DNA of 64,000 bases from Patescibacteria group bacterium (GTDB lineage: Bacteria > Patescibacteriota > Patescibacteriia > 2-12-FULL-60-25). The translations under genes and the position numbers were made by a program. The notes under the pieces were generated by a model that made no database searches, was not told the origin of the DNA, and saw only the letters and a list, made by a program, of their open reading frames with translations. Shown here piece after piece: positions 27,957 to 37,271 of this stretch. The DNA is taken from NCBI GenBank assembly GCA_018061755.1, contig JAGOTP010000001.1:62001-126000 (forward strand), in the 5' to 3' direction. Position 1 is the first letter of the stretch; each line of letters starts with the position of its first letter.

Positions 27957-30839
27957 TTATTGGCAGGCCTCGCACGTCGGATCGTTGATCTTGCAGAGTT
28001 TAATCTCTTTGCCATCGATCATGACCGTCGGGGACGTTTTAGATTCGATCGGGACGGTTTTTACAGCCATTGGATTCGCTTCAGCGGCAGCAACAGTTAC
28101 GCGTGGAGTTGGAGCGCCATCGTGAGTATCGGCGTTCACGGCTGGCGTATCGCTGGTCTTGCTTGTCGCACGCTTGTGAGTTGAACCGAATTCAGCTGTA
28201 CTGACGGTTGATTTCTCGACTTGAGAAGCGGCCAAGGTGCGGAGATAGTAGGTGGTCTTCACGCCCAGTTCCCAAGCATACATGTAGATGTCGCTGATTT
28301 CTTTTCCGGATGCACCTTTGTAGAAGATGTTGAGCGCTTGGCTTTGATCCATCCACTTACCGCGAGCGGCGGCGGCGCGGATCAACCACTGTGGTTCGAT
28401 ATCGAAGGTTTCCTTGTATTTTTCGCGGAGTGTCGCTGGGATCTCTTCAATCTGTGCGATATTCCCGTCGAAATATTTCAGCTTCTTCAACATCGAGTCA
28501 TCCCACATATTCAGCTTTTTCAAGTCATCCACCAAGGCCCCGTTGATCACGATAAAGTCGCCGAACTGGTTGGCTTTGACGTACAAGTTCTTGTAGATCG
28601 GTTCGATCGATGGAGTGCAGCCAGAGATGTTCGAGATGGTAGCCGTTGGAGCGATGGCTAAACAGTTCGAGTTGCGCATGCCGTGCTTCTTGATGGCTGC
28701 ACGGACGATTGACCAATCGAGAGTCGTTGAACGGGATACATCGATTCGTTCACCGCGTTCTTGCTCGAGCAAATCAACCGTATCGAGCGGCAAGATGCCA
28801 CGATCCCACTTGGAACCTTCATACGAAGCGTAGACGCCGCGCTCTTTGGCGAGTTCGCTTGAGGCGAGCAGCGCGTAGAACGAAACAGCCTCCATACTTT
28901 CATCGGCGAATTTCACACAAGCCTCAGACGCGAAGTTGATATCCAGTGCGTAGAGAGCATCTTGGAAACCCATAATGCCCAATCCAACCGGGCGATGACG
29001 CATGTTGGCACGTTCAGCTTCGATCGTTGGATAGAAGTTCACGTCGATCACGTTGTCGAGCATGCGCATGGCGATCGTGACCGTTTCTTTCAACATCTCA
29101 AGGTCTAATTTGCCATTCGTAATGTGACGACCGACGTTGACCGATCCTAGGTTACAGACCGCCGTTTCATCAGCTGAGGTGTTCAGCGTAATCTCGGTAC
29201 ACAAGTTCGAGCTATGAATCACGCCAACGTGATCCTGTGGCGAACGCACGTTGCACGGATCCTTCCAGGTAATCCAAGGGTGCCCCGTTTCAAACAACAT
29301 GCCGAGCATCTTCTTCCAGAGGTCGCGTGCTTTGACCTTGCGATGCAAACGAATCTTACCTTCTTCGGCTAAGCGCTCGTAGTTTTCATACTGTTCTTCG
29401 AACTTTTTTCCGAAGATGTGATGCAGGTCAGGGACTTCATCTGGTGAGAACAGCGTCCAATCTTTGTCAGCACGAACACGCTTCATGAACAGGTCAGGAA
29501 TCCAGTTGGCCGTGTCCATGTCATGCGTGCGACGACGTTCGTCACCCGTGTTTTTACGTAGTTCCAAGAAGTCTTCGATGTCGTAGTGCCAGGTTTCAAG
29601 ATAGGCACAGGTTGCGCCGCGGCGACGGCCAGAGCGGTTAATGGCAGCAGTCGTGTCGTTCGCGACCTTGAGGAAGGGGATGATGCCTTGGCTGTCGACA
29701 CCCGTCCCTTTGATGCGCGAACCGGTGCCGCGTAGGTTGGTCCAATCGTTGCCGAGTCCGCCCGACCACTTCGAGAGCTGCGCATTGTCGGCCAAACACT
29801 TGAAAATATGATCCAGCGAATCCATCACCGTCGTGAGATAGCACGACGAGAGCTGTGGATGCGATGTTCCGGCGTGGAACAGGGTTGGAGTCGATGGAAC
29901 AAAACGCAAGGTCGAAATCAATTCGTAGAAACGGATCGCTGTATCATCGCGCAAGCCACGCGTCTCGTTCAACGCCAAACCCATCGCGACACGCATCCAG
30001 AAAGCCTGAGGCGTTTCGAGAACCTGTTTGGTGGTTGGGTGGTTAAGGAAGTAACGGTCAGCGATGGTTTGCATCCCAAGGAACATGAACAAGTCGTCAC
30101 GTTCTGGTTTGAGGACGCTCGCCAAGCGTTCCAAATCGAATTTCACCATCCGCTCGTCGAGTTTTTTGAGTTCAGCCAAGGTTTGAATGTTTTTGATGAA
30201 GGTCGAGCGATAGTATTCGTCGAGTTTGCTGAAATCGAAGGCTCCCGCATGGGCTTCCTTGTAGACCTTATGCGCTAGCAAGCGGCTCGCCATTTTTGAG
30301 TAGGCTGGGTCGCGTTCGATGAAAGCACGAGTCGTTAAAATGAGGGCTTGAGCCAAGTCGGAGGTTTTCATTCCGTCGTAGACATCTTGGGCACATTGCT
30401 GGGCGATCGTCTCGATATCAATTGTCGCTCCTGCGTCTTTCGCAACATGTTCGAGCGTGCGGCGTACTTTTTCAATCGCAAATGGTTCAGTCGCGCCTGA
30501 ACGCTTCACAACCGAAATCTGGAAGGTCTGAGGCTTCTGTTCGCGAATTTTGGCGTGTTCGTAGCGGTACAGGATGTAGTGTTTGGCGATGTCGAAGAAG
30601 CCGTCGCGCATGAGGATCTGCTCGACCACGTTTTGTACTTCTTCAATTGAGCTGACCCCATCAGCGCCCACGCGTGCTTCCAAATCGGCCACGACGTCGC
30701 GCATCAGTCGCTCCAAAATCGTCGGTTCACTGCCGCCACGGACGCTCGTGAAGGCTTTGAACAGGGCTTGTGTGATCTTGCCGGCGTCGAAGGCGACGAC
30801 CCGTCCGTCCCGCTTTTTGATACGTTGCAATGAGCCCAT
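27957..30839 (-). CDS. nrdA: Ribonucleotide reductase large subunit (class I)
   Basis: 960 aa. NrdA reduces ribonucleoside diphosphates. Two ATP-cone-like domains occupy about residues 4-95 and 107-190, so activity control by ATP/dATP is likely. Catalytic cysteines occur at SSCYLTT and AVCNLGS, and the radical-pathway Asn/Cys/Glu loop at NLCTEITLN. The C-terminus ends in a swinging-arm type pair (CKINDPTCEAC) that re-reduces the active site, preceded by a Thr/Ala-rich flexible linker. Two NrdR boxes stand directly upstream. Confidence 0.96.
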   Translation of the reverse strand: MGSLQRIKKRDGRVVAFDAGKITQALFKAFTSVRGGSEPTILERLMRDVVADLEARVGADGVSSIEEVQNVVEQILMRDGFFDIAKHYILYRYEHAKIREQKPQTFQISVVKRSGATEPFAIEKVRRTLEHVAKDAGATIDIETIAQQCAQDVYDGMKTSDLAQALILTTRAFIERDPAYSKMASRLLAHKVYKEAHAGAFDFSKLDEYYRSTFIKNIQTLAELKKLDERMVKFDLERLASVLKPERDDLFMFLGMQTIADRYFLNHPTTKQVLETPQAFWMRVAMGLALNETRGLRDDTAIRFYELISTLRFVPSTPTLFHAGTSHPQLSSCYLTTVMDSLDHIFKCLADNAQLSKWSGGLGNDWTNLRGTGSRIKGTGVDSQGIIPFLKVANDTTAAINRSGRRRGATCAYLETWHYDIEDFLELRKNTGDERRRTHDMDTANWIPDLFMKRVRADKDWTLFSPDEVPDLHHIFGKKFEEQYENYERLAEEGKIRLHRKVKARDLWKKMLGMLFETGHPWITWKDPCNVRSPQDHVGVIHSSNLCTEITLNTSADETAVCNLGSVNVGRHITNGKLDLEMLKETVTIAMRMLDNVIDVNFYPTIEAERANMRHRPVGLGIMGFQDALYALDINFASEACVKFADESMEAVSFYALLASSELAKERGVYASYEGSKWDRGILPLDTVDLLEQERGERIDVSRSTTLDWSIVRAAIKKHGMRNSNCLAIAPTATISNISGCTPSIEPIYKNLYVKANQFGDFIVINGALVDDLKKLNMWDDSMLKKLKYFDGNIAQIEEIPATLREKYKETFDIEPQWLIRAAAARGKWMDQSQALNIFYKGASGKEISDIYMYAWELGVKTTYYLRTLAASQVEKSTVSTAEFGSTHKRATSKTSDTPAVNADTHDGAPTPRVTVAAAEANPMAVKTVPIESKTSPTVMIDGKEIKLCKINDPTCEACQ

Positions 30840-30876
30840 AGATGAAAGAAGTCAGCGAATGATGTGTTTCCTCCCA

Positions 30877-30924
30877 ACACAATATGTTGTGGTAGGAACT
30901 CAATTAAACCACAAGATGTAGTGT
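30877..30924 (-). promoter_or_regulatory. Pair of NrdR boxes upstream of nrdAB
   Basis: ACACAATATGTTGTGG (30877-30892) and CCACAAGATGTAGTGT (30909-30924; read on the minus strand ACACTACATCTTGTGG) match the NrdR box pattern ACAC-N8-GTGK. The 16-bp gap gives a centre distance of 32 bp, three helical turns, the arrangement known for NrdR sites. The repressor would sense dATP/ATP; nrdR itself is not in the window. Confidence 0.85.
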
Positions 30925-30973
30925 TACAGAAGTTTTTCGTGTGGATAACGAGTGGACGATCTGGGGATGAAAG

Positions 30974-31002
30974 TTGACCTTAGAAAACATTCGAAATATC
31001 GT
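30974..31002 (+). promoter_or_regulatory. Promoter of the 124-aa protein gene
   Basis: TTGACC (30974-30979), 17 bp, TATCGT (30997-31002). Leader about 70 nt. Confidence 0.5.
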
Positions 31003-31079
31003 ACAAACGCGGTCAGCGGCAATGAGAATGCGATTGGGCATGTCTCTGTCAAGCTGGTCCGGAAGTGTGAGGACGCGTC

Positions 31080-31454
31080 ATGGGTGATGAACGGGTTGAT
31101 TTGCTCGGCTGGGTGCGAGCAGAGGGGGTCGATGCGGGTTTTCGGTGCATCCTGTATCTCCAGCACATGCCGAGGGGTGTGATGGTCACCTTCGTGCGGA
31201 GCTGGAAGGTGGACGACGAGCTGACGATGGGCACCATCGTTCCAAAAAGTGTAGAGATCACGCCTGAGAGGCTGTTCTTCCGCGTGGACGGTCTGTGCCG
31301 AACGATCTCCTCTGATGGCGAGAAAACGCGTGTCCGGACGGGTCATCACGTGTGCCTGTCCGATCGCACTCTGCTCGAGAGGGTTCGTCCCTTCTTCGAG
31401 AATCCGCTGATCCGGGTGGCTCTCGGCCTCCCCGACACCTCTCTCGCAGCCTGA
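31080..31454 (+). CDS. High-GC hypothetical protein, 124 aa
   Basis: Small soluble protein with a beta-rich look (FRCILYLQHMPRGVMVTFVRSWKVDDELT) and a basic C-terminal half. No family recognised. GAGGA stands 7-8 nt before the ATG, and a promoter lies upstream. A hairpin (ACGATCCC at 31508 with GGGATCGT at 31541) follows in the gap before the next lipoprotein gene. The opposite-strand frame (31349-30924) was rejected because it lacks such signals. Confidence 0.55.
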   Translation: MGDERVDLLGWVRAEGVDAGFRCILYLQHMPRGVMVTFVRSWKVDDELTMGTIVPKSVEITPERLFFRVDGLCRTISSDGEKTRVRTGHHVCLSDRTLLERVRPFFENPLIRVALGLPDTSLAA

Positions 31455-31567
31455 GGTTCCTCCTCAGCTGCCAGGTGGGTTTCCGCGCACGTCTGCGCCG
31501 GATGCCCACGATCCCGAACGAATCTTTTTAAGGTTCTTTTGGGATCGTCAACGAAAACAAGAGGAAT

Positions 31568-31596
31568 TTGCTTTATTGTCAGTTTTTCTGTACATT
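31568..31596 (+). promoter_or_regulatory. Promoter of the 248-aa lipoprotein gene
   Basis: TTGCTT (31568-31573), 17 bp, TACATT (31591-31596). Leader about 50 nt with AAGGAGG before the start. Confidence 0.5.
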
Positions 31597-31652
31597 TTCC
31601 GTTCGTTGCGTGCTGGCGTCCGCAACGATCTCACCTACAAGGAGGCGCCCCA

Positions 31653-32399
31653 ATGCTCAACAACTCGTGTTTTCCCTTCCTGTTGCTCGGTCTGTCTGTC
31701 CTCTCGGGCTGCCAGCCGATCCCCATCGACGTCTCCCCGCGCGGGCTGGATGCGTCCGCTGACGCGCCGCCGGTCGACCGGGTGGTCGAGAACTGCCACG
31801 GGGTGCAGAACCGTGTGCTCTACGCCTGCACCGTGCCTGAGAGCTTCCTCTACCTGGGCTCGCGCCAGGTGCGGCTGGCCCAGTTCAGCCTCCACAGCTG
31901 CGGCGTGCGGATCACCCCGCGTTCCGTTCACATCGTGCTCGGTCGCGACCCGTTCCCCGGGGTCGGCGGCTTCCAGGGTCTGGTCGTTGGGTCGCGCGGG
32001 ACCGATTACTTCCCCAACCTGGCTGTCCTCGACGGCATGCGGAACATGGGCGCGTCGCTCTCCCACCGTGTCGTCCTCGAGTACGACAACGGTCGCTGGC
32101 TGCGGGTCGAGCTTCCGCCGATCGACATCCAGAACGGCCAGGGCCGTACCTTCTTCCTCGTGAGCGACATCTCTCCCCAGGAGGATCGTCCCGGAGAGCT
32201 CGTCGGGCCGCAGTACCGCGCCGGCTTCGGAGCGCCGAACGGCGGTGGCATGAACGCTCTCGAGATCGTGGACGCGCAGACCGGGAGCCGCGTGCCCGAG
32301 GACTGGCTGTTCGAGGCCTCCTGGTCCAACGGGTGCTTCGTGCCACGTGAGCACTTCACGATCGTGCGGTCGATCGTGCACGGCGACGCTGGGCGCTGA
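31653..32399 (+). CDS. High-GC lipoprotein, 248 aa
   Basis: Signal peptide with lipobox LSGC (Cys20), then an Asp/Ala-rich linker (GLDASADAPPVDR) like that in the M23 protein at 362, and a Cys-containing domain (four further Cys, possibly two disulfides). The start follows a perfect AAGGAGG with 8-nt spacing. A GC-rich terminator closes the unit. Very high GC at third codon positions contrasts with the neighbours. Family unknown; anchored at the outer face of the membrane. Confidence 0.72.
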   Translation: MLNNSCFPFLLLGLSVLSGCQPIPIDVSPRGLDASADAPPVDRVVENCHGVQNRVLYACTVPESFLYLGSRQVRLAQFSLHSCGVRITPRSVHIVLGRDPFPGVGGFQGLVVGSRGTDYFPNLAVLDGMRNMGASLSHRVVLEYDNGRWLRVELPPIDIQNGQGRTFFLVSDISPQEDRPGELVGPQYRAGFGAPNGGGMNALEIVDAQTGSRVPEDWLFEASWSNGCFVPREHFTIVRSIVHGDAGR

Positions 32400-32430
32400 A
32401 CTCCAACCCAGCAAGGAAGAACCAAAAAAG

Positions 32431-32469
32431 CGGCCCAGGGCGTGTCTTCGCCCCGGGCCGTGGTTTTTA
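32431..32469 (+). terminator. Terminator of the 248-aa lipoprotein gene
   Basis: CGGCCCAGGGC pairs with GCCCCGGGCCG (one mismatch) followed by TGGTTTTTATTTT. It overlaps the 3' end of the convergent gene at 32467. Confidence 0.8.
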
Positions 32470-33084
32470 TTTTGTCCTCGCGTGTGTCCGTTCCTTCTTT
32501 TCTTTCTTGGGAGCGTCGCCAGCACCGAACTCTTCCAGCTCTTCTTCTTTGAGATGGTCACCACGATCTGTCTCAGAGAGTTCCAGAATCGTCTTAGCGA
32601 CTTCATTTGGCTTAGGAATCTCTTCGAACATGAAGCGTTCACGTTCACCAGCCGTTTGAATCTCGACTTCTCCAAAGTTAAAAACCGTTTTCACGAAGCC
32701 ATTTACCATGGCCGTCACGTCTTGAATACGATATAGCCGTAATTCTGAAACGGTGCGGCCAAACAAACCGTTCTGTTCGATGTTCAAAATACGCCGGGTC
32801 GTCACGATCCAGCTATCGAGATAGTAATCGAGGAAGAGTTGGAACAAGAACAGCCAGGCGAACAAGAAAAAAGCTGAGCCACCGAAGACAAGTAACGCTT
32901 GGAAGCTCTGATTGAGTAATAGGTCTGGTTGGAACGTGTTGAAATACCCAGTAACCAGGAAGGGAGAGGCGATTAAAAGAATATACCCAGTAATGACGCC
33001 GACCAACGTGATGGGGTGACGACGCAAAAAATAGACGAGCTTTTCCTCGGGAATCGGATTTGGCAGCTTTTGCAGGTCGAGCAT
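32467..33084 (-). CDS. Membrane protein with bacterial PH-like (bPH2/YdbS) domain
   Basis: 205 aa. Two transmembrane helices (about residues 24-46 and 65-88) are followed by a beta domain with WIVTTRRILNIEQNGLFGRTVSELRLYRIQDV, characteristic of bPH2 proteins, and an acidic/basic tail. Function in this family is unclear; a membrane-associated role is expected. Last gene of the minus-strand group ruvB - 76-aa protein - bPH2. Confidence 0.8.
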   Translation of the reverse strand: MLDLQKLPNPIPEEKLVYFLRRHPITLVGVITGYILLIASPFLVTGYFNTFQPDLLLNQSFQALLVFGGSAFFLFAWLFLFQLFLDYYLDSWIVTTRRILNIEQNGLFGRTVSELRLYRIQDVTAMVNGFVKTVFNFGEVEIQTAGERERFMFEEIPKPNEVAKTILELSETDRGDHLKEEELEEFGAGDAPKKEKKERTHARTK

Positions 33085-33089
33085 GGTCG

Positions 33090-33320
33090 TTAGAACAAGG
33101 AAATCAGGTCAAAGCTTTGGGTCAGGTCGATACTGGCAGCATAGCCAACGGTCAAAGCGATGACGCCAAACGAACCAAGAGCAAAGACTCCGGCGGCCAC
33201 GTAGGTTGAACTACAGGCTAAGCCGTAGCGAACCGTGGTTGCTAGGGTCAGAAGTGACATGAACCCAAAAACAGCGACCAAAGCGATCCAAGCGAAAAAG
33301 ATCCAGGCGAGAGGAAACAT
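33090..33320 (-). CDS. Small two-helix membrane protein, 76 aa
   Basis: Two hydrophobic helices (about residues 3-26 and 38-62) and short polar ends; no family recognised. Its start abuts the ruvB stop and its stop is 5 nt before the bPH2 gene, so all three are co-transcribed. Confidence 0.7.
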   Translation of the reverse strand: MFPLAWIFFAWIALVAVFGFMSLLTLATTVRYGLACSSTYVAAGVFALGSFGVIALTVGYAASIDLTQSFDLISLF

Positions 33321-34367
33321 CTAGACCAGTATACTCTGTCGATCTGGTGGAGAAAAGCCGAGATGTGCGTAAGCGAGATCCGTCGCGACTCGTCCACGCG
33401 GCGTACGTGTAATAAAGCCTTCTTGTAAAAGGAATGGTTCGATCACTTCTTCAACCGTTTCGATTTCTTCGGCGATGGTGGCGGCAATGGAGGCCAGACC
33501 GACCGGACCGCCTTTGAATTTTTCAATTAAGGCTCGTAACGCTCGACGATCGGCTTCATCTAAGCCACGCGTGTCGATTTCAAGGGCGGCCAGAGCATCT
33601 TGGGCTAAGTCCTCGACCAATGTGCCATCTGCTTTTACTTGCGCGAAGTCACGCACTCGTTTCAATAAACGATTTCCAATACGCGGCGTACGACGTGAAC
33701 GGAGGGCAATGGCTTTCAAGGCGGAATCTTCGTAGGGAATGGTCAGTAGGGAAGCGCTTCGTCGCAAAATCGCCTCCATTTCTTCTGGTTGATAAAAATC
33801 CAAATGGTACGTCACACCAAAACGATCGCGGAGTGGGGCTGACAATAAAGAAAGGCGCGTTGTCGCACCGATAATCGTGAAACGTTTTAGATCGAGCCTG
33901 AGCGTGCGAGCGGTTGGTCCTTTGCCGATCACGATATCAAGCGCAAAATCTTCCATTGCCGGATACAGTACCTCTTCAATCGACCGGTTCATGCGATGGA
34001 TTTCATCGATAAACAGAATGTCACCTTGTTCCAAGTTGGTCAGAATCGCTGCCAAATCGCCCACACGCTCCAATGCAGGGCCGCTGGTAATTTTGATATT
34101 TGCTCCCATTTCTTTGCTAATGACGTGCGCTAACGACGTTTTGCCTAAGCCAGGTGGGCCATAAAACAAGATGTGTTCAGCCGGTTCTTCTCGTTTCTTC
34201 GCTGCTTCTAAAAAGATATGTAAATTTTCCTTCACTTTTGTTTGACCAATAAAATCCTGGAGCGAGGTTGGACGAAGCGCTAAATCAAATCCACGTTCAG
34301 TGTCGCTGACTTCTGGCGCGACTAAGCGCTCAGCAAAAGAAAGATCATCGGGAAGAAACGGTTCCAT
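33321..34367 (-). CDS. ruvB: Holliday junction branch-migration helicase RuvB
   Basis: RuvB, 348 aa, AAA+ motor that with RuvA drives branch migration. The [11 protein letters not shown] start, Walker [13 protein letters not shown], Walker [11 protein letters not shown], sensor [18 protein letters not shown] and the winged helix with [16 protein letters not shown] are all present. The start MEPFLPDD at 34367 matches the family; a longer frame would run into the divergent DedA gene. A GAACA-N6-GAACA element precedes it, as before recA. Confidence 0.96.
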   Translation of the reverse strand: MEPFLPDDLSFAERLVAPEVSDTERGFDLALRPTSLQDFIGQTKVKENLHIFLEAAKKREEPAEHILFYGPPGLGKTSLAHVISKEMGANIKITSGPALERVGDLAAILTNLEQGDILFIDEIHRMNRSIEEVLYPAMEDFALDIVIGKGPTARTLRLDLKRFTIIGATTRLSLLSAPLRDRFGVTYHLDFYQPEEMEAILRRSASLLTIPYEDSALKAIALRSRRTPRIGNRLLKRVRDFAQVKADGTLVEDLAQDALAALEIDTRGLDEADRRALRALIEKFKGGPVGLASIAATIAEEIETVEEVIEPFLLQEGFITRTPRGRVATDLAYAHLGFSPPDRQSILV

Positions 34368-34381
34368 ACGACAAGTACACC

Positions 34382-34397
34382 TGTTCGTTTTCTGTTC
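34382..34397 (-). promoter_or_regulatory. Direct-repeat SOS-like operator upstream of ruvB
   Basis: On the minus strand the site reads GAACAGAAAACGAACA, i.e. GAACA-N6-GAACA. It shares 13 of 16 positions with the recA site GAACATAAATAGAACA and lies 15 nt before the ruvB start codon, a suitable position for repression by a LexA-like protein. Confidence 0.6.
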
Positions 34398-34457
34398 GTC
34401 AATGGGTTTTATGCACTCTATCGTCTTCGAGGGTCTTCCGGTACGCTGACTAAGCCT

Positions 34458-35114
34458 ATGACCCCTCTGGTACAAAAATTCGTGGATTGGTTTCTTCATC
34501 TTGATCAGACATTGGGAGTCGTCATCGCGAACCAGGGCCCTTGGACATACGGTCTTTTAGCTCTCATCATTTTCTTGGAGACGGGTCTAGTGATTGCCCC
34601 ATTCTTGCCAGGCGACTCATTGTTATTTGCTGCCGGAACCTTTGCTGGGATTGGGGCTTTGTCTCTTTGGGTTTTATTACCCCTATTGATCGCCTCGGCC
34701 ATTGCTGGCGATACCTTGAACTATTGGATTGGTCGCAAATACGGTCTGAAAGCCTACCAACGTTTTCAAGGCAGGTTCCTGAAACCGGAATACCTAGAAC
34801 GCACGCAGAAATTCTATCGTCGTCATGGCTCACGCATGATCGTGTTGGCTCGTTTTGTACCGATTGTGCGTACCCTTGCGCCGTTTGTAGCCGGAGTGGG
34901 CGAAATGCCATACGGGACGTTCATTAAATATAACGTTTTAGGTGGGACGGCTTGGGTCGGACTTTTGACGATCGCTGGCTATTATCTGGGGACGGTCTCG
35001 GTTGTTCGTCGTCACTTCAGCCTTGTCATCATCGCGATTATCTTGATCTCTCTCTTGCCGATGGTCTACGAAGCAATCCAGCAACATCGACGCGCTGAAA
35101 AAGAAGGGGATTAG
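34458..35114 (+). CDS. DedA-family membrane protein
   Basis: 218 aa with the DedA/SNARE-associated (PF09335) pattern: [17 protein letters not shown], the [13 protein letters not shown] segment, and [36 protein letters not shown]. About five membrane segments. DedA proteins are thought to move lipids (undecaprenyl phosphate or phosphatidylethanolamine) across the membrane and support proton-motive force. A TACGCT -10 candidate lies 10 nt before the ATG. Confidence 0.92.
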   Translation: MTPLVQKFVDWFLHLDQTLGVVIANQGPWTYGLLALIIFLETGLVIAPFLPGDSLLFAAGTFAGIGALSLWVLLPLLIASAIAGDTLNYWIGRKYGLKAYQRFQGRFLKPEYLERTQKFYRRHGSRMIVLARFVPIVRTLAPFVAGVGEMPYGTFIKYNVLGGTAWVGLLTIAGYYLGTVSVVRRHFSLVIIAIILISLLPMVYEAIQQHRRAEKEGD

Positions 35115-35169
35115 ATGGCGGTCTATAGCTGGTTGACGAATTGCGTCTGCCGGGTTCAAATGAATATCT

Positions 35170-35295
35170 ATGATCCGCTACGAAGTCACCACCCCTCTCA
35201 CCACGACCTCTCCTACGAACCCACCCGTTCCTCAGGAGCCAGAACTGCCAAGTCCAACGCCACCAATGCCGGCTCCAGTGCCGCCAACGGCTTAA
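35170..35295 (+). CDS. Proline-rich mini-protein, 41 aa
   Basis: Starts MIRYEVTTPLTT, then consists almost wholly of Pro, Thr, Ser, Glu and Ala (P-P-x-P repeats). The ATG stands in the ATCTATG context typical of core genes here and a terminator follows 10 nt after the stop, so the short frame is credible. Function unknown; low complexity makes coding potential hard to prove. Confidence 0.45.
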   Translation: MIRYEVTTPLTTTSPTNPPVPQEPELPSPTPPMPAPVPPTA

Positions 35296-35304
35296 GTTCT
35301 GGTC

Positions 35305-35345
35305 AAAAGTCCCACTTGAGCGAAGGTTCGATCGGTGGGATTTTT
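35305..35345 (+). terminator. Terminator before folC
   Basis: AAAAGTCCCAC and GTGGGATTTTT pair around an 18-20 nt loop, ending in a T run. Confidence 0.75.
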
Positions 35346-35359
35346 GTTTGCTAGCCAGC

Positions 35360-36682
35360 ATGGACGATCTCTTTTCTTGGCCGCTCACAACGCTCGAAGA
35401 CGTTCGACGTTTTTTGGATGCCTATGCCATGCAAATGCATACTCGTCTTGAAGATCGTTCAACGCCAGCAGATCGTCTGGAGCGTGTGCGCCAATTTCTG
35501 AAGCAACTCGACGCTCCACAGAATTCCCTCAAAGTCATCCATGTGGCGGGTACCACCGGTAAAGGATCGACTTGTACCTTCATCGAAGCAATTTTGCGAG
35601 CGCATGGTCAGACGACTGGACTGACTTTGTCTCCGCACGCAATTGATGTGCGAGAGCGCTTTCAAGTGAATGGACAATACATTTCTACTGAACGGTTAGC
35701 CACAGGACTGGATAAAGTGAGGGGCTTGGCGTGCGAAATGGTTGGCAAGCGGCTGGGTCCGCCTTCATACTTCGAATTGCTCATGGCTGTGGCCTATCTC
35801 CTGTTTGCGCAAGAACAGGTAGACTACGCTGTCATTGAAACCGGCTTAGGCGGTCGTTTCGATCCCTCAAATGTTGTCGAGCGTCCTGACAAGCTTTGTG
35901 TGATTACGAAACTGGGTTTGGACCACAAGCAGTTTTTAGGGAATACGCTTGAAGATATTGCGTTTCAGAAGCTCGGCATTGTTCATCCTGGCCAGGAGGT
36001 GATCATTGGTTGCCAAGAAGAGCTGACTCTATCTTTTTTGGAAGAAAAGGCCAGGCAAGAGGGCGCGGAGCGCGTGATTCCGGTACAGATATCTCAAAAC
36101 GAGGAGCAGGCGCTGGTGAATTTAACGCCTTTCGAGCGTGAAAACGCTGCAACGGCTCTTGCTGTCTGTCGTCGCTTGGCTCTGCGTGATGGTTGGTCCT
36201 TTGATCTTTCACTCAGCCTTTCGACCGTAAAGCAATGTCATATTCCTTTGCGTTTTGAGCTGATGGAATGGCAAGGAAAGACCATGATTTTGGATGCCGC
36301 ACACAACCCACAAAAAATGGCAGGTTTCGCTCAAGCTTTGCAGGAGAAATTTCCACAGCAATCATTTATGGGAGTCGTTGCCTTTAACGGGGGAAATGAT
36401 GTGAAGGAAGTGATCGCACCCTTGCTTCCAGTCTTGCATCAACTCGCCTGCGTTCACTTTATCGTTGGTCAGGGTCAATATCGTTTTCAATTTGTCGATT
36501 CACGCGAGGTCGTAGAGCAAATCAAAACTCTCACTGACTCTCCTCTCGAATCATTTGATGATCTTGCCACCTTGTGTGATTGGTTGAAAACAAGACCAGA
36601 GAAAACGATTGTATTTACCGGCTCATTTCATTTCGTGGCAATGGTACGGGCCTATTTATTGGGCCTCCCGAATCCCTGGTGA
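35360..36682 (+). CDS. folC: Folylpolyglutamate/dihydrofolate synthase FolC
   Basis: 440 aa, Mur-ligase fold. The enzyme adds glutamate to folates using ATP. The P-loop is VAGTTGKGSTCTF (family HVAGTNGKGS, Asn to Thr); the Mg/ATP region ETGLGGRFDPSNV and the C-terminal domain DAAHNPQKM are clear. No other folate gene is seen, so scavenged folate is the likely substrate. It ends 23 nt before lemA. Confidence 0.9.
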   Translation: MDDLFSWPLTTLEDVRRFLDAYAMQMHTRLEDRSTPADRLERVRQFLKQLDAPQNSLKVIHVAGTTGKGSTCTFIEAILRAHGQTTGLTLSPHAIDVRERFQVNGQYISTERLATGLDKVRGLACEMVGKRLGPPSYFELLMAVAYLLFAQEQVDYAVIETGLGGRFDPSNVVERPDKLCVITKLGLDHKQFLGNTLEDIAFQKLGIVHPGQEVIIGCQEELTLSFLEEKARQEGAERVIPVQISQNEEQALVNLTPFERENAATALAVCRRLALRDGWSFDLSLSLSTVKQCHIPLRFELMEWQGKTMILDAAHNPQKMAGFAQALQEKFPQQSFMGVVAFNGGNDVKEVIAPLLPVLHQLACVHFIVGQGQYRFQFVDSREVVEQIKTLTDSPLESFDDLATLCDWLKTRPEKTIVFTGSFHFVAMVRAYLLGLPNPW

Positions 36683-36705
36683 TATACTCAATTCAACTTT
36701 TATTT

Positions 36706-37263
36706 ATGCGTTACGCTCTTCTTCTCATTGTCGCCATTTTGCTGCTCGGTCTTGGTGGGTATGGATTTTCTACCTATAACAACCTCGTCTCTTCTCGCGA
36801 AGCGGTGTCCGGCCGTTGGGCTCAGGTTGAGTCACAGTATCAGCGTCGTTTTGACCTGATTCCAAATTTAGTTGAGACAGTCAAAGGAGCCATGAAACAA
36901 GAAACCGCCGTTTTTGGTGCTATTGCCGAGGCTCGTACCCGCTATGCGGGTGCGCAGAACATCGGAGAAAAAGCAGCCGCTGCTGAACAGTTGGATAGTG
37001 CCTTCTCGCGCTTGTTGGTCGTCATGGAGCAGTATCCTCAGTTGAAGTCGTTGGATACGGTCACGACGCTTATGTCACAGCTTGAGGGTACTGAGAATCG
37101 GATTGCCGTTGAACGCCAGCGTTTCAATGAAGAGGTGCAGGGCTACAACATTACGGTCAAGCGCTTTCCTGCCTCGGTTGTCGCTAAAATTGGTGGATTT
37201 GAGACGGTTGAATATACAAAAGCTCAAATTGGAGCAGAAGCCGCTCCTAGCGTGAAGTTTTAA
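36706..37263 (+). CDS. lemA: LemA family protein
   Basis: 185 aa: one N-terminal membrane helix (residues about 4-22) then the LemA helical bundle with YNNLV, QVESQYQRRFDLIPNLVETVKG, and the C-terminal YNITVKRFPASVVAKIGGF. Molecular role unsettled; often paired with TPM-domain proteins, as here with the next gene 8 nt downstream. A TATACT box lies about 28 nt before the ATG. Confidence 0.95.
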   Translation: MRYALLLIVAILLLGLGGYGFSTYNNLVSSREAVSGRWAQVESQYQRRFDLIPNLVETVKGAMKQETAVFGAIAEARTRYAGAQNIGEKAAAAEQLDSAFSRLLVVMEQYPQLKSLDTVTTLMSQLEGTENRIAVERQRFNEEVQGYNITVKRFPASVVAKIGGFETVEYTKAQIGAEAAPSVKF

Positions 37264-37271
37264 CCGTAGGT

